This document shows, one piece after another, positions 27,802 to 36,337 of a DNA stretch of 64,000 bases (positions within the stretch are counted from its first letter, which is position 1; each line of letters opens with the position of its first letter). The notes beneath the pieces were generated by a model. It was not told the DNA's origin and searched no databases. It saw only the letters and a program-made list of their open reading frames with translations. Source of the stretch: Gordonia asplenii (lineage in GTDB: Bacteria; Actinomycetota; Actinomycetes; Mycobacteriales; Mycobacteriaceae); assembly GCF_012933505.1 (NCBI RefSeq), contig NZ_JABBNB010000011.1, positions 1 to 64,000 on the forward strand, read 5' to 3'. The position numbers and the translations under genes are program-made.

Positions 27802-28506
27802 ATGAAGTCCAGCCGCCTGCCGCTCATCGCCGCGCTCGTGCTCATCTGCGTCGTTTGTGTCGGCGGCGTGTTGATCGCGCTCGGCCACGACCCGTTGACG
27901 CATCTCGACAAGACCGTGTTCGACGCCACGTCGGCGCACCAGAACTTGGCGGCGATGCGTGCCGTCGAAGTGTTCAGCAACCTCTTCGGTCCGCTCGCGG
28001 TGTCGGCGGTGACCGCCGTCGTCGCACTGTGGCTGCTCGTCAAAGACCGGGATCTGCGGCGCGCCGGCCTGGTCGCCGGTTCGGTGGCGCTGGGCGGCGC
28101 GCTCTGCGAGGCGCTCAAGATTCTCGTCGCCCGGCCCCGTCCGCCGTATGTGGGACAACTCGACGTCGAGACCGGAATGTCGTTCCCGTCGGGCCATGTC
28201 TCCGGTTCGACGGCCCTGCTCATGGCACTCGCGCTGGCGTTCACGGTGCATGCGTCCCGCGCCGCGCGACGCGTGGTGCTGCTCTGCGTCGGCCTGCTCG
28301 CCGTCGTCGTCGCGGCCAGCCGCGTCTACCTGGAAGTGCACTGGATCTCCGACGTGCTCGCCGGACTGATGGTCGGCCTCGCCGCCGCGCTCGTCGCATC
28401 CGTGCTGGTGCCGTGGTTCGCCGGCGTCCTGGAACGACGCTGGCCACTACTGCGTGGGGCGCGATCCCCGCGTCCGGAACGAAGCGAGGTCCAGTGCGCG
28501 GCATGA
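27802..28506 (+). CDS. PAP2-family membrane phosphatase
   Basis: The protein has 234 residues and about six membrane helices. The three PAP2 motifs are present: KILVARPRPP (Kx6RP), FPSGHVSGST (PSGH) and SRVYLEVHWISD (SRx5Hx3D). It dephosphorylates a lipid phosphate or diphosphate such as undecaprenyl-PP, decaprenyl-phosphoryl intermediates or phosphatidic acid at the outer face of the membrane. It diverges from the kinase gene across 77 nt. The C-terminal tail is Arg-rich. Confidence 0.88.
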   Translation: MKSSRLPLIAALVLICVVCVGGVLIALGHDPLTHLDKTVFDATSAHQNLAAMRAVEVFSNLFGPLAVSAVTAVVALWLLVKDRDLRRAGLVAGSVALGGALCEALKILVARPRPPYVGQLDVETGMSFPSGHVSGSTALLMALALAFTVHASRAARRVVLLCVGLLAVVVAASRVYLEVHWISDVLAGLMVGLAAALVASVLVPWFAGVLERRWPLLRGARSPRPERSEVQCAA

Positions 28507-28548
28507 CGGGTGTGCTCCCGCTGGTGGGCCGGGAGGCGGCGGTACGTC

Positions 28549-28658
28549 CGCTGGTTGAGCGAGCGCAGCGAGTCGAAACCCTCCACCCGCTGGTTGAGCG
28601 AGCGCAGCGAGTCGAAACCCTCCACCCGCTGGTTGAGCGAGCGCAGCGAGTCGAAACC
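28549..28658 (+). repeat. Three tandem copies of the dispersed repeat, 39-bp period
   Basis: Three identical 28-bp units begin at 28553, 28592 and 28631. Each starts GGTTGAGC and ends GAGCGCAGCGAGTCGAAACC, and the units are separated by the same 11-bp spacer CCTCCACCCGCT-like sequence. This is the same family seen at 807-1170, 11335-11844 and 19544-19765, but here it is amplified in tandem and exact. The gap 28507-28728 has no gene. Confidence 0.9.
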
Positions 28659-28728
28659 CGGTGGTCGTGTCGGGGGCTTGATGAGCGACGCTCACCCAAC
28701 GAGACCGGATCGCCGCCGGCAGTTATCC

Positions 28729-29253
28729 TCACACCCCGCCCACATCCCACCAGTGGTGTACCGGATCGTGAATGAAGTAGCGCGCCAACGTCTCCACCGT
28801 GAAGAACGACCCGTTGCTCCGACGTCCCGTCCGATCCCATTGTGCGCCTTCGACACTCGCGAAGCGTTCGGCGAGACCGGCCGCCGCCGAACGAATTTCA
28901 CCGGCCACGGCCACCGGGTCCTGCTCACCGTAGCGGCCCTCCACCGCGGCGGCGTCCTGGTCCCAGTTCGGGAACGGCGGATCGTCGAGCGTCAGCATCA
29001 GTTCGAGCCGCTCGTCGAACACCATCGTGCAGTCGCGCACGTGGCACCCGTACTCCAGCGGGCTCCACGTACCCGGCGCGGGCCGAACGCCGACCGCGGC
29101 GCCGGTCGTCAGCAGTTCCGCGAACTTGTCGGCCACCTCGACCAGCAGGTCCGGCACCCCACCGACGTCGATCGCCGACGCATCGAAGCCGCAGTCGGGG
29201 CACCGGCGCTCAAGCACCCAGGTCCAGTCTTTGATGTCCGGTTCGATATCCAC
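28729..29253 (-). CDS. DinB-superfamily protein
   Basis: The protein has 174 residues, a four-helix-bundle DinB-like protein. Candidate metal-binding His residues lie in EYGCHVRDC (about residue 70) and YFIHDPVHHWWDV near the C-terminus, where the family places its His triad. DinB-like proteins include mycothiol- and bacillithiol-dependent S-transferases and uncharacterised metalloproteins. An N-terminal CPDCG pair could bind a metal too. No function can be fixed. It diverges from the PPOX gene. Confidence 0.78.
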   Translation of the reverse strand: MDIEPDIKDWTWVLERRCPDCGFDASAIDVGGVPDLLVEVADKFAELLTTGAAVGVRPAPGTWSPLEYGCHVRDCTMVFDERLELMLTLDDPPFPNWDQDAAAVEGRYGEQDPVAVAGEIRSAAAGLAERFASVEGAQWDRTGRRSNGSFFTVETLARYFIHDPVHHWWDVGGV

Positions 29254-29307
29254 GAAGGCAGGGTAACCCTTGCAAACTTGTCAGTGCCCGCAAGTAGGGT
29301 GGCAGTC

Positions 29308-29706
29308 ATGGCAACCACAGTCCCCAGCGGTTACGAAGACCTCCTCGAACGCCCCATCGTCGCGGTGCTGACTACGGTCTCTCCCGACGGCGTACCCAAC
29401 TCGACGCCGATGTGGTTCCTCTGGGATCCGGCGACGTCGCAGCTCAAGTTCACCCACACCAACGCACGCAAGAAGATCAAGAATCTGCAGTCGAACCCGA
29501 ACTTCTCGTTCACCATCACCGACCCTGACAATCCCTACCGCTACCTCGAGGTGCGCGGGACGTTCGGCTCGGTCGAGCCCGATCCCACCGGATCGATGTA
29601 CGTCACCCTCGGAAAGCGCTACGGCAACGCCGACCAGGCACCGCCGCCGGATTCGGCCGATCGCGTGATCCTCACCCTCGACGCGACCTACTTCGGAAAG
29701 AAGTAG
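29308..29706 (+). CDS. PPOX-class F420-dependent oxidoreductase-like protein
   Basis: The protein has 132 residues with the split-barrel flavin/F420-binding fold (RPIVAVLTTVSPDGVPNSTPMW, RYLEVRGTFGSVEP, VILTLDATYFGKK). Mycobacterial relatives include F420H2-dependent reductases and Rv1155-type proteins. TAGGGT (29295-29300) lies 7 nt before the ATG, so a leaderless transcript is likely. The substrate is unknown. Confidence 0.85.
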   Translation: MATTVPSGYEDLLERPIVAVLTTVSPDGVPNSTPMWFLWDPATSQLKFTHTNARKKIKNLQSNPNFSFTITDPDNPYRYLEVRGTFGSVEPDPTGSMYVTLGKRYGNADQAPPPDSADRVILTLDATYFGKK

Positions 29707-29744
29707 CACTGGACCTGCACGCCCTATGGCGCCCTGGCAGCGGC

Positions 29745-32573
29745 ATGTCGGTATGGCGCCAGACGGAGTCGGCGCTGCCGCCGCATATCGACGATGCACT
29801 GCGCACCAAGCGTTTTCGGCACAAGGTCGCGTTCGTCGACGCCGACGGTAAGCGCACCTTCGTGACATCGGCGACGCTCGGCATCACCAGTGCGGTCGCC
29901 TTTCTGGACGCCTTCGCCGACGCCGATGAACCGCCGGGCGAGGTGCGCTACTACCGGAACCTGCTCACCGGCGTGCGCGCATTCGTCTCCTCGGGCGCCG
30001 TCGCACCGGCGGTCGTAGTCGTCGCCGACGAACCGCTGCTGCGTTGGCAGATCATTCCGACGCCGGTCTGGCGAGGCTGGTTCGCCGCGGTCGAACATGC
30101 ACTGTCCCCGGCGCTCGACGCCAACGGCGGGTTCGCCGCAGTCGCCGACTTCGCCGCCGAACTCGTCGACCACGAATGCCGAAATCGCCTGCGCGACATC
30201 GACACGATCGGCACACCCGCCCTACGGGCGTTACTGCCCGACGCCGTCGACGACCTCCCCTTTCCCGCGGGCAAGGCGTCATCGGCGTGGTCGGCGTGGT
30301 CGGGCAGCGCCGCCGCATCGGACTCGACGCTGCTGTTGCGTCTGCACGAGCCGGAGTCGCCCGCAGACGCACTCACCTTCGACGACCCCGCCTTCGAACC
30401 GATCGAGACCCCCGAACGCTGGCGCCTGCAGGTGTGCCGCCGGCTCGTCGACGGCGGCATCGAAGCCGTCGTGCCACACCACCTGGACCCAACCGAATTA
30501 GATTCTCTGACAACCGATCTCGCCGGTGCGGTCAAGGCATGGCCGCAACTGGCGGACGCCGACCACGACCCGCACAACCTCGACTTCTTGCTGCCGACGC
30601 CGCTGACCGAAGAACTCTTGACCGCCGGGGCCACGATCCTGGCCGAGGCGGGTATTCAGCTTCTGCTGCCGCGCACCATCGCGACGGTCCGTCCCACTCT
30701 CGCGGTCCGCGCTCTCCCGGTCGGCCTGAGCTCGGCCGTCAATACGATGGTCGGCCTGGACGACGTCCGCGAGTTCGAATGGCGACTGGCCCTCGGTGAT
30801 TCGCCCGACGCCGCGTTGTTGAGCCAGTCGGACCTCGACGAACTCGTCCACCAACAGGGCAGCCTGGTACGCATTCGCGGGCGGTGGGTGACCGCCGAGA
30901 ACTCCGCCCTGACTCGAGCCGCAAAATTCATTGCGGCACAACGAACTCAAGCCTCGTCGGACCATCCCGCCGACCTCGGCGAACTATTCGGACTGCTCAC
31001 CGACGACGCACTTCCGGCTCCGGTGACCTCGGTCAGCGGACTGTCCTGGCTCGACGACGCCGTCAACGGATCACTTGTCCCGCACGACCTTTCCGCGCCC
31101 CGAACGCTCATCGCGGACCTGCGCCCCTACCAGCAACGCGGATTCGAATGGCTGGCCTACCTCGCCGCGCACCGCATCGGCGGGGTGCTGGCCGACGACA
31201 TGGGGCTGGGCAAGACGATTCAGGTGATCGCGCTCACCTGCCATGAGATTCTCACCGCCGACCCGGCGTCACAGGCCCCGCGTGTTTCGCTGGTGGTCTG
31301 CCCGATGTCTCTGGTGGGCAACTGGGAACGCGAGTTCGCACGGTTCGCGCCGTCGGTTCGCACCGTCGTCCATCACGGCTCCGCCCGCTCGAGCGGCGAC
31401 GAATTCGCTGCCTCCGTCGCCGACGCCGACGTCGTCATCACAACATTCGCGCTGGCCGCGCGGGACAACGCGCTGTTGACCGGATTCCATTGGCGCAGAG
31501 TGATCGTCGACGAGGCGCAACATGTCAAGAACGTCGCCACGCGCCAGGCCAAGGCGCTGCGACTGCTTCGGGCCGATCATCGCGTCGCGCTCACCGGCAC
31601 CCCGGTCGAGAACCGCCTGGAAGACCTGCGCGCCGTCGTCGACTTCGTCAACCCCGGACTGCTCGGCACGCCATCGGTGTTTCGAGCGCGCTTCGCCGAT
31701 CCCATTGAGCGCGAACGTGACAGCGGCGCGTTGCGCAGACTCAACGCGATCACCCGACCGTTCATCCTGCGCCGCGAGAAGACCGATCCGACCATCGTCG
31801 CCGACCTTCCCGCAAAGACCGAACTGACCATCCGCACCAACCTGACCGTCGAGCAGGCGGCGTTGTATCGAGCGATCATCGACGACCTGATGGAAGCGTT
31901 GCGCGACGCCCAGCAGCGTGCGCTTCGACGCCGGACCGTCCTCGCGGCGCTGACCCGCCTCAAGCAAGTCTGCAACCACCCCGCCCATTACCTCGCCGAC
32001 GGTTCAACCATATTGCGGCGCAACGAGCATCGCTCCGGCAAAGTGGAACTGCTCACCGACATCCTGACCACCGCCACCGCCGAAGGCGACCACACCCTCG
32101 TGTTCACCCAGTTCGCGGCATTCGCCGAACTTCTCGCCCCGTGGCTCTCGGAACAGCTCGGAGCCGAGATCCCCGTGCTCCACGGCGGGCTGCCACGCAC
32201 CGCCCGAGATGAGCTCGTCGCCGACTTCCAGTCCGGCGGCGGACCACCGGTCCTGCTGGCGACGCTGAAGGCCGGTGGCACCGGCCTCAACCTGACCGCC
32301 GCCAATCAGGTTGTGCACGTAGACCGGTGGTGGAATCCTGCCGTGGAAGAACAAGCAACCGACCGCGCATACCGGATCGGGCAGCAGCGAGCGGTCCAGG
32401 TACGCAAGTTCGTCTGCATCGGCACCCTGGAGGAACGCATCGACGAGATGATCGCGTCCAAGAAGGAACTCGCGGGGCTCACCGTCAGCGCGGGCGAGCA
32501 CTGGCTGGGCGACGTCGGCGACGACGAGCTGTTCGAACTGTTCCGACTGCGCGACGAGGCGGTGAGCCAGTGA
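29745..32573 (+). CDS. SNF2-family DEAD/DEAH helicase (HelZ-like)
   Basis: The protein has at least 942 residues. A long N-terminal helicase-associated region (1-445) is followed by the SNF2 ATPase: ADDMGLGKTIQ (about 482-492), CPMSLVGNWEREF, VDEAQHVKN (about 587), LTGTPVENRLEDL, then helicase C with VFTQFAAF, KAGGTGLNLTAANQVVHVD and QATDRAYRIGQ. It translocates on duplex DNA or remodels protein-DNA complexes. The closest named relative I recognise is mycobacterial HelZ (Rv2101). The reading frame is open upstream of the ATG and encodes LHALWRPGSG, which resembles the usual N-terminus, so translation may start at CTG 29709. It overlaps the SWIM gene by GTGA. Confidence 0.88.
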   Translation: MSVWRQTESALPPHIDDALRTKRFRHKVAFVDADGKRTFVTSATLGITSAVAFLDAFADADEPPGEVRYYRNLLTGVRAFVSSGAVAPAVVVVADEPLLRWQIIPTPVWRGWFAAVEHALSPALDANGGFAAVADFAAELVDHECRNRLRDIDTIGTPALRALLPDAVDDLPFPAGKASSAWSAWSGSAAASDSTLLLRLHEPESPADALTFDDPAFEPIETPERWRLQVCRRLVDGGIEAVVPHHLDPTELDSLTTDLAGAVKAWPQLADADHDPHNLDFLLPTPLTEELLTAGATILAEAGIQLLLPRTIATVRPTLAVRALPVGLSSAVNTMVGLDDVREFEWRLALGDSPDAALLSQSDLDELVHQQGSLVRIRGRWVTAENSALTRAAKFIAAQRTQASSDHPADLGELFGLLTDDALPAPVTSVSGLSWLDDAVNGSLVPHDLSAPRTLIADLRPYQQRGFEWLAYLAAHRIGGVLADDMGLGKTIQVIALTCHEILTADPASQAPRVSLVVCPMSLVGNWEREFARFAPSVRTVVHHGSARSSGDEFAASVADADVVITTFALAARDNALLTGFHWRRVIVDEAQHVKNVATRQAKALRLLRADHRVALTGTPVENRLEDLRAVVDFVNPGLLGTPSVFRARFADPIERERDSGALRRLNAITRPFILRREKTDPTIVADLPAKTELTIRTNLTVEQAALYRAIIDDLMEALRDAQQRALRRRTVLAALTRLKQVCNHPAHYLADGSTILRRNEHRSGKVELLTDILTTATAEGDHTLVFTQFAAFAELLAPWLSEQLGAEIPVLHGGLPRTARDELVADFQSGGGPPVLLATLKAGGTGLNLTAANQVVHVDRWWNPAVEEQATDRAYRIGQQRAVQVRKFVCIGTLEERIDEMIASKKELAGLTVSAGEHWLGDVGDDELFELFRLRDEAVSQ

Positions 32574-33310
32574 CCACACGTAACAAACGTGCACCGGTGC
32601 GCGCGTATGGCGTCACGCCGTGGGGGCAGGCCTTCCTGTCGGTCGTCGACCAATCCCAACATCGGCGAGTCACCAAGGCGCGCAGCTACTTTCGTGACCG
32701 CCACGTGCACCGGTTGACGATCGGCAAGGGTCTGATCAGCGCTACCGTCGACGGCAGCCAGCTCGACCCGTTCGAGACGACGCTGCGCACCCGCACGGTC
32801 GACGCCGCGACCGTCGTCGACCTGCTGCGGGGCCAGCATGCGATCGACGACCTGATGGCGCTGGCTCGCGGTGAGCAGCCGACCACTCTGGGCGCGTTGA
32901 TCGCACCGACCGAGTCGGCTGACGTCGTCGCAGCCTGCACGTGCCCCATCGACGACACCTGCATTCACATACTCGCCGTCGCCTTCGAGGTCGCGGCCGA
33001 AATCGACCGTCGCGCAACCACGTTGCTGACAGTGATGGGCACCGACCTCGCGGAGCTGCTCGCGAAGCAGACCGGCGCGCACGACGCCGACGGGGTCGAC
33101 GAGCCGCGCGACCCGCTGCACCTCGTCGACTACTTCGGCGACGGACGGACGCTACCGGCCGTTCCGACACCGCCGCCGTTTCGCGTCTTCACCGAGCTCG
33201 ACGCCGGGGCGCTGCGAACTGCGTTGCGCGCCAGCGGTGTCGGGGCACTCGACGTCACCGAGGCGACCGACGAGCTGGCCGAGCTGTACGAACGGATCAC
33301 GGGCCACTGA
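32570..33310 (+). CDS. SWIM zinc-finger protein, partner of the SNF2 helicase
   Basis: The protein has 246 residues with a SWIM finger of CxCx5CxH form (Cys123, Cys125, Cys131, His133 in CTCPIDDTCIH). SWIM domains bind DNA or proteins and are often encoded next to SNF2 helicases in bacteria; the two probably act together. It starts with GTG overlapping the helicase stop, so the pair is translationally coupled. No enzymatic domain is seen. Confidence 0.85.
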   Translation: MTTRNKRAPVRAYGVTPWGQAFLSVVDQSQHRRVTKARSYFRDRHVHRLTIGKGLISATVDGSQLDPFETTLRTRTVDAATVVDLLRGQHAIDDLMALARGEQPTTLGALIAPTESADVVAACTCPIDDTCIHILAVAFEVAAEIDRRATTLLTVMGTDLAELLAKQTGAHDADGVDEPRDPLHLVDYFGDGRTLPAVPTPPPFRVFTELDAGALRTALRASGVGALDVTEATDELAELYERITGH

Positions 33311-33472
33311 CTCGGGATCGGCTGCCCTGTGCTGTTTCACGCGGACTCTCCCACGGCGACAAGTTCTGGAGTGCTGGCACCCCGAATGACCGGCGGTACA
33401 GCGCGGCGAGTGACACCGCCTGCGGTGTGGTGTCAGAATTCGCAACAACATCCTGGGTCAGTTGTGCGATAG

Positions 33473-33484
33473 AGTGTATACACA
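33473..33484 (+). promoter_or_regulatory. Predicted GntR operator site 1 (gntR promoter)
   Basis: AGTGTATACACA matches the proposed palindrome AGTGTATACACT in 11 of 12 bases. It lies 46 nt before the gntR start and overlaps a possible -10 (TATACA), consistent with autorepression. Three further sites occur at 40000-40011, 40063-40074 and 40699-40710. Confidence 0.65.
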
Positions 33485-33530
33485 AGAGTTGTCACACCTG
33501 TCCCACAGACCGATCAACAGGAAGTTGCCG

Positions 33531-34280
33531 ATGCCCGTTCGCGTTGACTCGACACTCGATAACCTAACCATTCCGGAATTCGTCAATCGCCGCGAATTGA
33601 GTTCCGATGTTCATCGCCACCTGAGACGATTGATCAACGACGGCGTCATCCCCGCGGGCTCCGAGTTGAACCAAGCCGACCTCGCTCGTCGATTTCAAGT
33701 GAGTCGCATTCCCATGCGCGAAGCCTTCCGAATGTTGCAACAGGAAGGGCTCATCAATGTCGAGCTGAATCAGCGCGCAACGGTGCGCGCGTTGGACTCG
33801 CGCGAGGTGGATCAGCTATACGGTGTTCGGATCGCGCTGGAGGCGTTGGGAGTGCGGATAACGGCCGGGTACTTGACCAAGGCCGAAATCGACGAATCGC
33901 GGGAGTGTTTGAAGCGGATGAGCGAGACCAAACGGTCTCAGGACATGTCCGAATGGATTTCGGTACACCGACACTTTCATACCCTGTGCACCGCCAGAGC
34001 AGACGAACCTCTGGCACGCATTATCCTGTCGTACTCGGAACGCACCGAACGCTATCTTCGATTTGTTCAGCAATCACATCCCGATGCGTTCGCAGCCGCG
34101 GAGGATGAGCACGAGCGAATCCTTGCCGCTCTGACCAGCGGTGATGCCGACGGTGGCAGCGCACTGATGGCGCGCCACCTCGCCCATACCGCGACCAGTG
34201 TCCTCGCGGATCTCGACGACGAGTTCGATGCCACGACGGTTCAGCAGGCGTTAAGTATGACTTGCCTGGCAGCGCGATGA
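33531..34280 (+). CDS. GntR-family (FCD) regulator of the catabolic island
   Basis: The protein has 249 residues. The N-terminal winged helix has LINDGVIPAGSELNQADLARR and VSRIPMREAFRMLQQEGL (about 35-75). The C-terminal FCD domain (about 95-230) has the Asp/His ligand-binding pattern in HRHFHTLC and AMARHLAHTA-like segments. FCD regulators usually repress a catabolic operon until the substrate or an acyl-CoA/carboxylate intermediate binds. AGGAAG precedes the ATG. Base composition is visibly lower in GC than the helicase next door. Likely targets are the two divergent operons whose promoters share its operator-like palindrome. Confidence 0.88.
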   Translation: MPVRVDSTLDNLTIPEFVNRRELSSDVHRHLRRLINDGVIPAGSELNQADLARRFQVSRIPMREAFRMLQQEGLINVELNQRATVRALDSREVDQLYGVRIALEALGVRITAGYLTKAEIDESRECLKRMSETKRSQDMSEWISVHRHFHTLCTARADEPLARIILSYSERTERYLRFVQQSHPDAFAAAEDEHERILAALTSGDADGGSALMARHLAHTATSVLADLDDEFDATTVQQALSMTCLAAR

Positions 34281-34289
34281 CGCTGCCAG
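34266..34289. terminator. Hairpin between convergent gntR and SDR genes
   Basis: CTGGCAGCG (34266-34274) and CGCTGCCAG (34281-34289) form a perfect 9-bp stem with a 6-nt loop that includes the gntR stop codon. It sits just before the convergent SDR stop, so it may end both transcripts. There is no T-tract. Confidence 0.5.
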
Positions 34290-34306
34290 TCGCATCGCCG
34301 CGCTTG

Positions 34307-35089
34307 TCAGGAGAATACGAGACCGCCGTCAACGACGAGCGTTTGGCCGGTGATGAATCCACTGGCGGCCGAACAGAAGAACCTCACGGATCCCGCTAGA
34401 TCTGCGGGCACCATGTTGCGAGGCACGGCACGCTGGCGCGCAACAATCGGGAAATAGGAATCGTCGTTCAAAGCCACCGACGCTTCGTTGTCCACCAGCC
34501 CGGGAGCTATCGCGTTAACCGTGACGCCATCGCAACCGACCTCTCTGGCAATCGATCGAGTAAGCGCGATGACCGCTCCTTTCGACGCCGTGTAATGTGC
34601 AAAGAACGGGACCCCGGCGTGCACCGTCGCACTTGCGATGTTCACGACACGACCGAAATTTCGCTGCTTCATCACGGGGAAGACGGCGGTCGTGGCAAGC
34701 CATACACCCTTGGTGTTGACGGCCATCACCCGATCCCATTCGGCGACAGGTATCTCCGAAAAGTGCTTCTTCTCGCCAAGACCTTCGTAGATCGCAGCGT
34801 TGTTGACCAAAGCGTCGATTGTGCCGAAGTGATCCACCACGGCCCCCGCGAGGTCCTTGGTCGACACCGGGTCTACGACGTCAGTGAACTGAAACATCAC
34901 GTCGTGTCCGCTCGATCTGAGTTCGTCGGCCAGCGCGGCACCTTCGCCAGTGAGAACATCGGCGATCACCACCCGAGCCCCATTGTGGGCTAGGTGCCTG
35001 GTCAGGGATGCTCCGATACCCCGGGCTCCGCCAGTCACGATAACGACCGACCCGTCGACCGACATCCCGTCATTGTCAATGTGAGTCAT
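34307..35089 (-). CDS. Short-chain dehydrogenase/reductase (SDR)
   Basis: The protein has 260 residues, a classical SDR with the cofactor motif VTGGARGIGASL (about 18-29), NNAA, catalytic Ser in VNIASATVHAG, YTASKGAV (Tyr-x3-Lys) and the SDR C-terminal ITGQTLVVDGG. The Asp after the second strand (VVIADVL) favours NAD+. It is last in a five-gene minus-strand operon starting at the Rieske oxygenase, and its start overlaps the flavoprotein stop by ATGA. It probably oxidises an alcohol or dihydrodiol intermediate. Confidence 0.88.
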   Translation of the reverse strand: MTHIDNDGMSVDGSVVIVTGGARGIGASLTRHLAHNGARVVIADVLTGEGAALADELRSSGHDVMFQFTDVVDPVSTKDLAGAVVDHFGTIDALVNNAAIYEGLGEKKHFSEIPVAEWDRVMAVNTKGVWLATTAVFPVMKQRNFGRVVNIASATVHAGVPFFAHYTASKGAVIALTRSIAREVGCDGVTVNAIAPGLVDNEASVALNDDSYFPIVARQRAVPRNMVPADLAGSVRFFCSAASGFITGQTLVVDGGLVFS

Positions 35090-36330
35090 GCTGGCCGCGT
35101 CTCCTCGCGTAGTGCGAACCCGGCGACTGTCTTGTAGCGCTGCGAGATGCCTTCGAGTTCATCCTGCGAGATCACGTCGTCCAGGTTGTCGAAAGGTGTG
35201 TTGCCGGTGCGTTCCCACACCTCTCTCAAGATGGCGTCGGGGGGTGTTCGCCGGTTGGCGAGGACGACATCAGAGGTCTTTGGCCGCCGGTCTGCCTCAT
35301 AGGCGAGCAGCGCCTTGCCGGGGTTGGAGTCGGATTCGAGCGCCTGCCGTAGTTTGCGGGCATCGAGGATCGCCTGACCTGCTCCGTTGGAGCCCCTCGG
35401 CACCATCGGATGCGCGGCGTCGCCGAGTAACGTTGCTCGACCCTGTGTCCAGTGATCAAGGGGGTCTTGGTCGACCATCGGGTATTCCAAGACAATGTCT
35501 GCTTGTCTGAGCAAGGCCGGCACGTCCAACCAATCAAAGGCCCAATCGGCGAACGCCGGCGCGAAATCTGCGGGATCGCCCCGTCGCCCCCAATCGCGGT
35601 CACCATCGGAGGGCGCTTCGATCTCGGCAACCCAGTTGATCAACTGGGTGCCGTCGGGGTAATCCCGGATCGGGTAGACGACGAGTTTGCCATCGGTCAA
35701 CCACCCGGCACGAACCATGCTGGCACCGCTGAGGAACGGCTGCGCGACGGTCGTCCCTCGCCACATCAGCACCCCCGAGTAGCGTGGCGCGCCCTCGGTC
35801 GGATGAAACTGCCGGCGTACCGCTGAGTGCACCCCGTCACAACCGATGACGACTTCACTTGTGACTGAAGGCAGTTGCGCACCCGCGGCGGACGACCGGA
35901 AGTGGGCCGTGATGTTCGACGCTCCGTTGTCCACACCTACGCACTGGTGGTCGAGCACAATCGCGTCAGGGCCAAGACGTTCGCGGACGGCATCGGCGAG
36001 AATGCGGTGCAGGTCGCCGCGATGGATGGATAGCTGGGGGTATGCATAGCCGGCGTAGCGACCGGTCGGTTCGGTGAAGATATGCTGGCCGAAACGATTG
36101 AAGAACACCGCCTCTTTCGTCTGCACCGCGACCTGTTCTAGTCGGTCGAGCACGGTGAGTTCAGCGAGTACCTCGGTGGCATGCGGCAGGATGTTGATAC
36201 CAACGCCTAGCGGCCGAAGCTCGGGAGCGGCCTCATAGATCCGGCTCGGGATGCCCGCGGCATGCAGTTCAAGCGCAAGGGTGAGGCCGCCGATCCCGCC
36301 TCCGATGATCGAAATGGGTTGTGTAGTCAT
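35086..36330 (-). CDS. PhzS-like FAD-dependent monooxygenase
   Basis: The protein has 414 residues, a group A flavoprotein hydroxylase: FAD motif IIGGGIGGLTLALEL (about 8-22), DG-type motif VIGCDGVHSAVRRQF and GD motif RATLLGDAAHPMVPRGSNGAGQAI. The PLGVGINILPHA and MWRGTTVAQPFLSG segments place it near PhzS and uncharacterised oxidoreductases, not near salicylate hydroxylases proper. It should use NAD(P)H and O2 to hydroxylate an aromatic ring, possibly with decarboxylation. It sits between the SDR and the aldehyde dehydrogenase in the same operon. Confidence 0.87.
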   Translation of the reverse strand: MTTQPISIIGGGIGGLTLALELHAAGIPSRIYEAAPELRPLGVGINILPHATEVLAELTVLDRLEQVAVQTKEAVFFNRFGQHIFTEPTGRYAGYAYPQLSIHRGDLHRILADAVRERLGPDAIVLDHQCVGVDNGASNITAHFRSSAAGAQLPSVTSEVVIGCDGVHSAVRRQFHPTEGAPRYSGVLMWRGTTVAQPFLSGASMVRAGWLTDGKLVVYPIRDYPDGTQLINWVAEIEAPSDGDRDWGRRGDPADFAPAFADWAFDWLDVPALLRQADIVLEYPMVDQDPLDHWTQGRATLLGDAAHPMVPRGSNGAGQAILDARKLRQALESDSNPGKALLAYEADRRPKTSDVVLANRRTPPDAILREVWERTGNTPFDNLDDVISQDELEGISQRYKTVAGFALREETRPA

Positions 36331-36337
36331 GTCGTTC

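Noticed and set aside
28549..28658. CRISPR array
   Set aside because: Only three units occur, the spacers are identical to each other, and the same repeat is dispersed elsewhere; there are no cas genes.
29745..33310. DISARM or another named phage-defence system
   Set aside because: No methyltransferase, DUF1998 or phospholipase-D-type gene accompanies the helicase; only a SWIM protein does.
33311..33530. Attachment site or tRNA at the island's left edge
   Set aside because: I found no tRNA-like cloverleaf, integrase or matching direct repeat at the right edge near 45.65 kb.
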